Source of the DNA: JBFKPQ01 sp041628225
Lineage (GTDB): Bacteria > Actinomycetota > Acidimicrobiia > Spongiisociales > JAENVV01
Assembly: GCA_041628225.1 (NCBI GenBank)
Contig: JBFKPQ010000051.1
Coordinates: 1 to 15,659, forward strand
DNA: 15,659 bases
Reading direction: 5' to 3'
In this document: positions 1 to 6,880 of the stretch, one piece after another
Position numbering within the stretch: the stretch's first letter is position 1
Layout: the number at the start of each line of letters is the position of its first letter
The notes under the pieces: model-generated
What the model was told of the DNA's origin: nothing
The model's database searches: none
The model's input: only the letters and a program-made list of their open reading frames with translations
Position numbers and translations under genes: made by a program

Positions 1-1016
1 GAAAAGCCGTCGACCCACTTCGACCGTATGGCACCGACCAGCCAGTCCGCCGCGGTGACCAGACCCAACACGAGGATGGCGACGGCCACCATCTCGAAAA
101 AGCCGCGCCGGGCGTACTCGGCGTGGCTCAACCCGGTCAGTTCGAGTGCCTCCCGACCCCCGAACAGATACGTGATCTGCACGGCGACGAACAAGCTGAA
201 CAGCACCACGAGCGCACCCAGCGCAGTGGCGACCGACACACCGGGCGCCCGCAGCCGACTGGTGTCGAGGACGGGAATGCCTGGGAACCCCACGCGCGCC
301 GCGCGCCAGATTCCTGCGGTGACGACGGCCAAGAGAACGGACGTGATCACACGGCCCAATAGACGAGCCAACTCGATGTCGATGTCGACGATGCGTCGTA
401 CGTACGCCGCGAAGACGGCGTCGGCCGACATGAAGAGCGACAGGAAGAGCAGAAACAGGGGTATCGAGACGACCAACCCGACGGCGGGCTTGGCGAGGCG
501 CCGCACCTGTTCGGATTCGATCCGCACCGCGTCGCTCGCCACGAAACGAACCCCTTCGGCTGCTGACCCAACGACCGTGGTGGCTCCGTGCCACGCATAG
601 TCGGTGAGGGTCCACGCATGCACCGGGGGGGCGTCATAGCTGCGCACGATGACGACCACCACCACGAGGTATGACAAGACGGCCAGCGTGACGAGCGTGT
701 CAGAACCCCGCCAGACCGGCGTGATCGAGAGGGCCAAACCGGCGGGCACCAACCAGCGCAATGACCACGGCCACGGCCGGCCGGGGGGACGGCCCACGAT
801 CATGACGCCGAGCCCGATGAGCATCGCGAGGGTCGCGCCCAATCCCGGCGGTCTACGGAAGGCAAGGGCGTCGACGGCAACGCCGACCGCCAGCGCACCC
901 GCCACGGCAGGCACAACGCGTCCGAACACGGGTTGGGCCTTCGGGACAGGTGGCGGAGTGACGACGTCGGGCTGCAGAGGGTCCTCCTCGGAGACTGCCG
1001 GTTGTAACGATCTCAC
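1..1016 (-). CDS. DUF4153/DUF4173-family polytopic membrane protein (C-terminus cut by window edge)
   Basis: The frame was read by hand on the minus strand. It is open from a GTG at 1016 to the window start, giving 338 visible residues with no stop, and the C-terminus lies outside. A Pro-rich N-terminal tail of about 40 residues is followed by several strongly hydrophobic segments, for example PLFLLFLSLFM and ALGALVVLFSLFVAV. The stretch QITYLFGGRE, then GLSHAEYARRGFFEMVAVA, matches the conserved core of the DUF4153/DUF4173 integral membrane family. That family has no established biochemical role, so I assign none. The GTG at 1016 is the first plausible start after the divergent GNAT gene, whose own GTG lies 30 bases away, so both promoters must overlap the gap or the neighbouring coding region. 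The plus-strand frames over this region are Arg/Ser/Thr-rich shadows. The family call is fairly secure, the exact start less so. Confidence 0.8.
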   Translation of the reverse strand, partial: MRSLQPAVSEEDPLQPDVVTPPPVPKAQPVFGRVVPAVAGALAVGVAVDALAFRRPPGLGATLAMLIGLGVMIVGRPPGRPWPWSLRWLVPAGLALSITPVWRGSDTLVTLAVLSYLVVVVVIVRSYDAPPVHAWTLTDYAWHGATTVVGSAAEGVRFVASDAVRIESEQVRRLAKPAVGLVVSIPLFLLFLSLFMSADAVFAAYVRRIVDIDIELARLLGRVITSVLLAVVTAGIWRAARVGFPGIPVLDTSRLRAPGVSVATALGALVVLFSLFVAVQITYLFGGREALELTGLSHAEYARRGFFEMVAVAILVLGLVTAADWLVGAIRSKWVDGF

Positions 1017-1046
1017 GCCTGGGCGAGTTCCAGCAAGAATGGTCGG

Positions 1047-1667
1047 GTGGACGAATCGTACTTCGAGACCCGCACCGCGGAGGTGACCCTGCGCGATGGA
1101 GGCCGCATCGTGGTCCGGCCCTTGCGGCCCGACGATCGGGAAGCGATGGTGGCCGCTTTCGAAGAGACCGGACCCACCACCAGATTCCTTCGGTTCTTGC
1201 GACCGGTCGATCACCTCTCCGATCGTGAACTCGATCATCTTCTGGCGGTCGACCATCGCGACCGCGCCGCCTGGGTGGCGATAGATCCGGAGAGCGGTCG
1301 CGGCGTCGGAATCGCCCGCTACTTCCGCGACCTCGATGCGCCGCACAGCGCCGAGGCGGCGGTCGTGGTGGTGGACGCCCATCAGGGAAGGGGTATCGGT
1401 CGGATCCTGCTGCGTCTCCTGACAGAAACGGCTCTCGCCAACGACATCCGAGAATTCGCAGCCTTCGTGCATGCCGAGAACCAGACCATGGTCAAGGCCC
1501 TCGATCGGGCGGGGGCGTCGGTCGAGCGCGACGGAACGGCCCTCAAGCTGGCCGTCCGACTGCCTCCCGACGATTTCGGAGACAGCGTCCTGCTCGACAT
1601 GCTGCGGGCCGTGGCGCGAGGCGATATCCGGCCTGCCGCGCCTCAAGGAGAGCCGCCTCCCGCGTAG
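1047..1667 (+). CDS. GNAT-family N-acetyltransferase
   Basis: A protein of 206 residues that should transfer an acetyl group from acetyl-CoA to an amine; the acceptor is unknown. The acetyl-CoA pyrophosphate-binding motif A is clear at residues 113-118 (QGRGIG), after the strand AAVVVVD and before the helix RILLRLL. The N-terminal part (VRPLRPDDREAM, then FLRFL and LSDRELDHLLAVDH) resembles the GNAT domains of protein-lysine acetyltransferases and of those fused to acyl-CoA synthetases. That makes a protein substrate possible but unproven. The start is GTG at 1047; the nearby ATG at 1039 is in another frame. The C-terminal 15 residues are Pro/Ala-rich and probably disordered. The amidase gene starts 9 bases downstream, so the two are probably one transcript. 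No cyclic-nucleotide or other regulatory domain is present. Confidence 0.85.
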   Translation: MDESYFETRTAEVTLRDGGRIVVRPLRPDDREAMVAAFEETGPTTRFLRFLRPVDHLSDRELDHLLAVDHRDRAAWVAIDPESGRGVGIARYFRDLDAPHSAEAAVVVVDAHQGRGIGRILLRLLTETALANDIREFAAFVHAENQTMVKALDRAGASVERDGTALKLAVRLPPDDFGDSVLLDMLRAVARGDIRPAAPQGEPPPA

Positions 1668-1676
1668 GGTTCAGCC

Positions 1677-3158
1677 ATGGCAGCCTTCGCCGATTACGAC
1701 CGCTACGACGCCACCGGTCTCGCCGAACTCGTTCGCTCCGACGACGTCCATCCACGCGAACTCGTCGAAGCGGCCATCGAAGCCATCGAGCGGTCCAATG
1801 CCGCGCTCAACGCCGTCATCCACAAGATGTACGAACAAGCGATCCGCCGAGCCGACGACGTCCTCCCGGCCGGTCCCTTCGCCGGTGTACCGTTTCTCCT
1901 GAAGGACCTCGGCGCCGCCTACGCCGGCGAACCCCTCACCGGTGGATCGAAGTACCTGCGCTACTACGTGCCCGACTTCGACAGCGAGGTCGTGGCGCGC
2001 TACAAGCAAGCCGGTCTCATCGTGGTCGGCAAGACGAACACACCCGAATTCGGGCTGGTCGCCGTCACCGAGCCCGAACTCCACGGACCGACCCGGAACC
2101 CGTGGGACACCGATCGCACTCCCGGCGGCTCGTCGGGCGGTTCGGCGGCGGCCGTGGCGGCGGGATATGTTCCGGCCGCGCACGCGAGCGACGGAGGCGG
2201 GTCGATCCGGATCCCGGCGTCGGCGACCGGTTTGTTCGGACTGAAGCCGACTCGCGGCAGAGTTCCTCACGGGCCGACGGTCGCCGACCCTGGGTTCGGA
2301 CTGGTTCAGCATCACGCGCTCACCCGGACGGTGCGCGACAGCGCCCGCCTGCTCGACGTGGTCGAGGGCCCAGACCCGGGCGCACCGTATGTCATTCCAC
2401 CGCCCGAACGACCGTACCGAGACGAAGTCGGCGCCTCGCCCGGAACCCTCCGGATCGGCTTCACGACCGACGCCCTGTTCGGCTCGGGAACGCACACGGA
2501 CTGCATCCTCGCCACCGAGGCAGCCTGCACGCTGCTCGAGGATCTCGGCCACGACGTCGAGGAAGTGAAGATCCCGTTCACCAAGGAGTATCTGCCGCAC
2601 GCCTTCGTGCGGATCTGGGCGGCATCGCTGGCCGGCGATCTGCAGATTCTCAGGAGCACCACGGGTGAACCGCTCACCGCCGACAAGTTCGAGCTCACCA
2701 CATGGCTGCTGGCGACCATCGGCCAGAAGCTCTCCGCGGCGGAGCTCGCCGCGGACGTGGCGTTCATGCATCACGAGGCCCGTCGCGTCCAGATGGTGTG
2801 GAACGAGTACGACGTGGTCGTGACGCCCACCATGGCTCGCCCACCCGTCAGGATCGGAGAGCTCGCACCGACTCGTGCCGAAATGATCGCCATGCAGGCT
2901 CTGTCGCGCGCTCCGGTCCGGAGACTGCTCGACCAGGTCCTCGATCAGATCGCGGGCGAGAACATGGACCCCGTTCCGAACACGATGTTGTTCAACATGA
3001 CCGGCCAGCCCGCCATGTCGGTTCCCTTGTTCTGGGCTGACTCCGGGCTTCCCGTCGGCGTTCAGTTCGTGGGTCGGTGGGGCGACGAGTCGACGCTGTT
3101 CAGGCTGGCTGCCCAACTCGAGGAGGCTCGTCCCTGGGCCGATCGCCGGCCCACGTGA
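1677..3158 (+). CDS. Amidase-signature family hydrolase
   Basis: A 493-residue amide hydrolase of the Ser-cisSer-Lys class. The catalytic triad can be placed: Lys76 in FLLKDL, cis-Ser152 in PGGSSGGSAAAVAAG, and nucleophile Ser176 in SDGGGSIRIPAS. The 24-residue gap between the two serines matches the family (FAAH Ser217/Ser241). Length is typical for a stand-alone amidase. It lacks the neighbours of GatA (gatB, gatC), so it is not the tRNA amidotransferase subunit. The segment HGPTRNPWDTDRTPGG and the overall style recall 6-aminohexanoate-cyclic-dimer hydrolase-type amidases, but substrate cannot be read from sequence. The ATG at 1677 follows an AGGG at 1666-1669 that overlaps the stop of the GNAT gene, consistent with co-expression. 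No signal peptide is seen, so it is cytoplasmic. A hairpin closes the unit directly after the stop codon. Confidence 0.92.
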   Translation: MAAFADYDRYDATGLAELVRSDDVHPRELVEAAIEAIERSNAALNAVIHKMYEQAIRRADDVLPAGPFAGVPFLLKDLGAAYAGEPLTGGSKYLRYYVPDFDSEVVARYKQAGLIVVGKTNTPEFGLVAVTEPELHGPTRNPWDTDRTPGGSSGGSAAAVAAGYVPAAHASDGGGSIRIPASATGLFGLKPTRGRVPHGPTVADPGFGLVQHHALTRTVRDSARLLDVVEGPDPGAPYVIPPPERPYRDEVGASPGTLRIGFTTDALFGSGTHTDCILATEAACTLLEDLGHDVEEVKIPFTKEYLPHAFVRIWAASLAGDLQILRSTTGEPLTADKFELTTWLLATIGQKLSAAELAADVAFMHHEARRVQMVWNEYDVVVTPTMARPPVRIGELAPTRAEMIAMQALSRAPVRRLLDQVLDQIAGENMDPVPNTMLFNMTGQPAMSVPLFWADSGLPVGVQFVGRWGDESTLFRLAAQLEEARPWADRRPT

Positions 3159-3192
3159 AGAGACCCCCCGGTGGAGCGCGGAGGGTCTCTTC
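3157..3192. terminator. Hairpin terminator between convergent amidase and PA2169-type genes
   Basis: GAAGAGACCC at 3157-3166 pairs perfectly with GGGTCTCTTC at 3183-3192, giving a 10-bp stem with a 16-nt loop. The stem begins inside the amidase stop codon. No U-tract follows on either strand, as is common for hairpin terminators in high-GC actinobacteria. Its place between two convergent genes suggests it can stop transcription both ways. The hairpin is seen; the terminator role is inferred. Confidence 0.7.
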
Positions 3193-3243
3193 GAGTGGCG
3201 CGGCGCAACTGGCGGCGCACCGTGGGAACGGCTGGGCGAGGGG

Positions 3244-3708
3244 CTACACCCAGGCGTTCAGTTCGGCGAGGCTGGCTCGTACCTGGTCGAGCGCGGCCTG
3301 AGCAGTGAGGACGAGGTCCTCGGGTAGACCTGCGTCCAGCATGCGGCCGATTTCGGCCTCGGCGTACTCTTCGGCGTTGATGGCGGCTTTGATCACAGAG
3401 GCGTCGCCGGCGACCGCCGCTTTGACCTCCAGCCACGTGCGGTGCAGCGCGGCGCTCACGGTCCCGTCGCCGTCGAGTTCGGCCCGGTACTCCGGGTCGA
3501 TGGTCCGCATGGCTTTGCCCAGAATAGTGCTTCGCTCGCTCCGCAACTCGTGCAAGGTGGTGCGCAGTTCGGCGTTCTCGACGAGTTCGGCGGTCTCCGT
3601 GTAGCCGTTCACGCCATCGCGGAGCAGCTGTACGAAATCTTCGGCGTTGGGACCTGGAGCCGGCATCGCAACGGCGGCGGCAGCCATGGTCAGGTTCGGG
3701 TCACTCAT
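3244..3708 (-). CDS. PA2169-family (DUF2383-like) four-helix-bundle protein
   Basis: A 154-residue, almost entirely helical protein. The pattern FVQLLRDGVNGYTETAE, then LHELRSERSTIL, then HRTWLEVKAAV and INAEEYAEAEIGRML matches the PA2169/DUF2383 ferritin-like four-helix family. Members carry scattered Glu/His/Asp residues but their function is not established; stress or metal roles have been suggested only by fold. The frame is open further upstream, but I start at ATG 3708: the sequence GAAAGGGAAAGC just before it is a usable Shine-Dalgarno, and upstream residues (Arg-rich, MAWRRIGPG) overlap the end of the metalloprotease gene and do not fit the family. The first 20 or so residues are Ala/Pro-rich and probably disordered. 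It sits 49 bases after the metalloprotease on the same strand, so read-through is possible. No signal peptide or membrane segment. Confidence 0.78.
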   Translation of the reverse strand: MSDPNLTMAAAAVAMPAPGPNAEDFVQLLRDGVNGYTETAELVENAELRTTLHELRSERSTILGKAMRTIDPEYRAELDGDGTVSAALHRTWLEVKAAVAGDASVIKAAINAEEYAEAEIGRMLDAGLPEDLVLTAQAALDQVRASLAELNAWV

Positions 3709-3757
3709 GCTTTCCCTTTCGTAACGCTCGACCCTGGCATACCCGCCCGTGCGATGA

Positions 3758-6700
3758 TCAAACATGAGCGCTTCGGCGACGCCAGGTCCAATACGCCGCC
3801 AAGCCACCGATGAGCGTCACCGCGGCGATTGCTCCAACTGCCCCACGCGTCGGACCCGACGACGGGTCGGCGGTGACGACGGGCGTCGACGCTTCGGTTG
3901 CGTCTCCTTCGGCCGGCGTCCGTCCATCCAAGATCTCAGAGACCGCGTCCAGGGTTGCGTCATCGATCGGCTCGACCGGCGCCGGAAGGACTCTGACCCG
4001 CGTCGTCGCGCTTGCCTCTGCGCCGCCATCGTCTCTGAAGCTGAGGACGATCGTGTGGTCACCTGGCGAGAGATCCTCGGCGAAGACGCTCGATCCGGAC
4101 CCAAGTCGGCCGTCGAGGTCCGACACCCACATCATGTCGCGTATGGCACCTTCCTCGGGGTCATGGACCCATCCCGAGAACCGCACCGCCTGGCCCGCGA
4201 ACACCGTGGTGCCGTCGGATGGGCTGACGATCCCGGCCGCAGGAGCGGCGTTCGGGAGCAGCACAGGATCTGAGATCGCAGTCCCATTGCGCAGGCCATC
4301 CGTGGCCACCACCTCGAACACGGCCGATCCCCCCGGCAGCACCCCGACGTCCGACAATCTCAGGGAAGATGCGGCAATGCCGGCCACGACGGGACGCCAC
4401 GTCTGCCCGTCGTCGCGGCTGTGACGGACGGAGAATCGCAGGTCGTCACCGTCACCGTCCGAGGCCGACCACGTCACGGTCAGGCCGCCGTCGGCCATCG
4501 CCACGTCAACCGACGACACGACCGGTGACGTGGCGGAGGACGCAACGGTGGCCAGTTCCTGCGCTCCGGCCATCAGCGTCACCCGTGCTGCTTCAGCCGG
4601 CCATGGAACGGTCATGAGCCACGCGTCGGAACTGATCGTCTCGTCGTGGCCGGCGGGTTGGGAGACAATGGGTAGGTGGGCCAGTAAGCCACCCCCGACG
4701 TCTTCTATACGCAGGGAGAGCGTCGGCTGACAGTCCGTCGCCACACACGCCTCGACGAGGGCTCGGGTCGTCGCTCCAGACGTTGCTGCAGCATGTGATG
4801 AGCCCACAACCACAGGGGCGTTCCACTGGTCGGATTCGGAACCCCCAATGAGCAGCCAGGCGCTCGGATCGGTTGGGATGACCGCATATGTCGACCCGTC
4901 ATCGACGCCGATGCACAAGTCGAAATCCTGGAACCCTGCCGGCGGCGTCACGTCGGGGTCTTTCGGATTGACTCCCTTCTGGCAATCCGCGACAGGGCCG
5001 CCCCCTGTCGGACCCCCGCCGGCGTCCTCTCCGACAGGAGGCACTCCGATCGCGGCCGGATCACATGGAACGCCGTACTCCTCCAGCAACAAGCAGTAGT
5101 GATAGGCGTCGATCCATGCAGGACCTCGGTACCCCATCATCGGGAATCCGGCCTCGGCCGTGAAACGGTCGTTGCTGAAGACGTCCATCACCCACGGGTT
5201 CGCACCGAGGGTCGTCAAGCCGTAGTACCCGGATGTGTTGGTCGGAGCGATGGAACAGTTGGGGAACGCCGTTGGGTGGGACTGGTCCAGTCCCCCTTCG
5301 TCTGGGATGCCATCTTCATCGGCGTCCCGGCAACCGACATGGCCCAGCGAGGCGAGGTGACCAACTTCGTGACCCGCACCTGCATATGACTGCCACTTCA
5401 CCCAGGCGACGCCAGAGTTCCACGCCTGTCCAATGGGACCCGTGCTCACGTTGGGGTGTGGGATACCCACGATCTTCGTCTCATCGCCGAGGTCCCACAA
5501 AGCGTGCAGCCATTCCAGCCGGGCCAGCACCTCGAGGCCACCGCTACTGTCGAACGTCCACGTCTCTCCGTCCAAAGGCGCGATCGGCTGTTGCAGCGGG
5601 TACACCGTGCTGTCCGCCAGCGGATGCCAGCGCAAAATGCCCGCGCGCATCCATGACGCGGCTTGCATCATTTGATTGGCTGACGGCGCACCCGGTGACG
5701 CACCAGGATCGAGCGGCACGAGGATCAGGTCCAACCCTTCGGCAGGATGGAACTCGACATCCACCGACCGGAAGTTGTCTTGGGCGGTCGACTCGTGGGT
5801 GAACGGCGTCACTGGATCGGTCGACCACACAAACGTCCTGATCGTCAGGGCCCCCGTGGCCCAGGCGGGGTCGAGCTGGAACAACAAACTGTCCATCAGC
5901 TTGGTTCGTTCGCCTCCATCCTGACGAGCCGTGATCGCGTAGTTGGCCGGCTCGAGGATCGTCTTCTCGTTGTCGAGGGTCACCTCGAGGACGCCCGTCA
6001 CGGGATTCCACTGCTCCGTGCTGGAACGAACGTACACGCGCACCCAAGTCGCGCGTCCCTCTACCAGCGGCATACGATTCTGCAGGTCCTGGATCCCCTG
6101 CGTCACCTCGATCGCGGTCACCTCGAGGTTCGCCCAATCGCCATCCGGGATTTCGAATACGGGCGATGTCGTCGTCGTGACAACTCCGAACTTGACCGGA
6201 GGCAACGGAGGCGGGGGCTCGATACCGGGCATCACGTATGCGGCCATGGTTGTGGACGTCGTCGATGTCGTCGTAGGCGTCCCGGGTGGAGCTACGGAGG
6301 TGGTCGAGGTGGCCGGGACGGTGGTCACCGTGGACGTGGAGGTGGTGGGTGGGACGGTGGTCGTCGTCGTGATGGGGAGTGTTGTCGTAGGTGGCGCCGT
6401 GGTCGTCGGTGGCATGGTCGTCGTGGTAGGTGGAGCCACTACGGCGTACGCATCAGTCTCACAGAGACGTCGGCCTGACGCCGGATCCTGCTGACAGGCC
6501 ACCGCTGCATAGGAACCCGGAGTCGAGGGCGACGTGAAGGTCGCTTGCCAGTCACCCATCCGATTGGGCGTGACGGTCTGAACCGAGCCTGCCCCGTTGT
6601 CGACGTCCACGCCCACGCTCGGCGTCCCCGTTCCTGAGATCACATGGGCCACCGACGGAGGAGTGTCGGGAGCAACGATCGTCAGCGCCGTTTGTGCCTG

Positions 6701-6784
6701 CACGTTGCCGGCGAGGACGGCAGCCAATGCTGCTCCGACGGTGAGGATGGTCGCCAGAAACGCAACTCGGACCACGATACGCAT
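3758..6784 (-). CDS. Surface-anchored metzincin-like zinc metalloprotease candidate with Thr-rich stalk
   Basis: A 1008-residue exported protein. Residues 1-30 form a signal peptide with likely cleavage after VQA. Residues 33-117 look like an Ig-type domain with Cys97 and Cys108. Residues 118-180 are a Pro/Thr stalk (32 Thr of 63). The catalytic region begins near 217 (EVTQGIQDLQN, VEGRATWVRVYV) and carries HEVGHLASLGH at 472-482, with zinc ligands His472, His476 and His482 and catalytic Glu473. A Met-turn-like FPMMGY lies at 547-552, followed by AWIDAYHYCLLL. The Asp-rich loop DADEDGIPDEGGLD (487-500), which could bind Ca, follows the zinc site between Cys485 and Cys510. Then come a Gly-rich linker (about 581-599), an FN3-like domain (about 757-845), a PKD/Ig-like domain (about 846-936) and a terminal membrane helix (981-1001) ending WRRRSAHV. 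The usual metzincin Gly of the zinc motif is Ser479. The substrate is unknown. ATG 6784 is the natural start. Confidence 0.82.
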   Translation of the reverse strand: MRIVVRVAFLATILTVGAALAAVLAGNVQAQTALTIVAPDTPPSVAHVISGTGTPSVGVDVDNGAGSVQTVTPNRMGDWQATFTSPSTPGSYAAVACQQDPASGRRLCETDAYAVVAPPTTTTMPPTTTAPPTTTLPITTTTTVPPTTSTSTVTTVPATSTTSVAPPGTPTTTSTTSTTMAAYVMPGIEPPPPLPPVKFGVVTTTTSPVFEIPDGDWANLEVTAIEVTQGIQDLQNRMPLVEGRATWVRVYVRSSTEQWNPVTGVLEVTLDNEKTILEPANYAITARQDGGERTKLMDSLLFQLDPAWATGALTIRTFVWSTDPVTPFTHESTAQDNFRSVDVEFHPAEGLDLILVPLDPGASPGAPSANQMMQAASWMRAGILRWHPLADSTVYPLQQPIAPLDGETWTFDSSGGLEVLARLEWLHALWDLGDETKIVGIPHPNVSTGPIGQAWNSGVAWVKWQSYAGAGHEVGHLASLGHVGCRDADEDGIPDEGGLDQSHPTAFPNCSIAPTNTSGYYGLTTLGANPWVMDVFSNDRFTAEAGFPMMGYRGPAWIDAYHYCLLLEEYGVPCDPAAIGVPPVGEDAGGGPTGGGPVADCQKGVNPKDPDVTPPAGFQDFDLCIGVDDGSTYAVIPTDPSAWLLIGGSESDQWNAPVVVGSSHAAATSGATTRALVEACVATDCQPTLSLRIEDVGGGLLAHLPIVSQPAGHDETISSDAWLMTVPWPAEAARVTLMAGAQELATVASSATSPVVSSVDVAMADGGLTVTWSASDGDGDDLRFSVRHSRDDGQTWRPVVAGIAASSLRLSDVGVLPGGSAVFEVVATDGLRNGTAISDPVLLPNAAPAAGIVSPSDGTTVFAGQAVRFSGWVHDPEEGAIRDMMWVSDLDGRLGSGSSVFAEDLSPGDHTIVLSFRDDGGAEASATTRVRVLPAPVEPIDDATLDAVSEILDGRTPAEGDATEASTPVVTADPSSGPTRGAVGAIAAVTLIGGLAAYWTWRRRSAHV
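6248..6433 (-). repeat. Low-complexity ACC/ACG-rich tract encoding Pro/Thr stalk
   Basis: Residues 118-179 of the metalloprotease are built from short runs such as PPTTTT, PPTTTL and TTTTTVPPTTS. The coding strand is a biased run of ACC, ACG, CCA and CCG codons, so the plus strand is strongly G+T rich. Synonymous Thr codons vary along the tract, so it is not a perfect tandem repeat. It is probably an extended, perhaps O-glycosylated spacer lifting the catalytic domain off the surface. Confidence 0.75.
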
Positions 6785-6793
6785 CGGGGCCCG

Positions 6794-6821
6794 ACCATAC
6801 CAACGGATCCCTCGCGCGCAA
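6794..6821 (-). promoter_or_regulatory. Possible promoter of the metalloprotease gene
   Basis: On the minus strand TTGCGC (6821-6816) and TATGGT (6799-6794) are separated by 16 bases. TATGGT fits the actinobacterial -10 pattern TANNNT. The -35 matches only the TTG of the consensus. The start codon lies 9 bases after the -10 hexamer, so the transcript would have almost no leader. No clear Shine-Dalgarno precedes the ATG, which agrees with that reading. Inference only. Confidence 0.3.
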
Positions 6822-6861
6822 CGTGCAGCGCTCGGAAGCAGATTTGCTGCATCGACGCTCT

Positions 6862-6876
6862 CGCCATCCGATGGCG
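6862..6876 (-). terminator. Small hairpin just after the alanine dehydrogenase stop
   Basis: CGCCAT (6862-6867) pairs with ATGGCG (6871-6876) around a 3-nt loop, starting 4 bases past the ald stop on the minus strand. The stem is only 6 bp and no U-tract follows, so it could be a weak terminator or a 3'-end stabiliser. It would separate ald from the metalloprotease gene. Confidence 0.35.
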
Positions 6877-6880
6877 GCCG

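Noticed and set aside
28..1086. Plus-strand open frames rich in Arg, Ser and Thr
   Set aside because: They run antisense to a continuous minus-strand frame with hydrophobic helices and DUF4153/DUF4173 motifs; composition is that of a shadow frame.
1677..3158. GatA subunit of the tRNA amidotransferase
   Set aside because: No gatB or gatC beside it; the surrounding sequence style fits stand-alone amidases.
3758..3900. LPXTG sortase signal at the protease C-terminus
   Set aside because: The last 60 residues contain no LPXTG-like motif; only a membrane helix and an arginine cluster are present.
5747..6478. 243-codon plus-strand frame rich in Gly, Arg and Asp
   Set aside because: It lies antisense to the metalloprotease and its Gly/Arg runs are the complement of the Thr stalk codons; no ribosome site or family signal.
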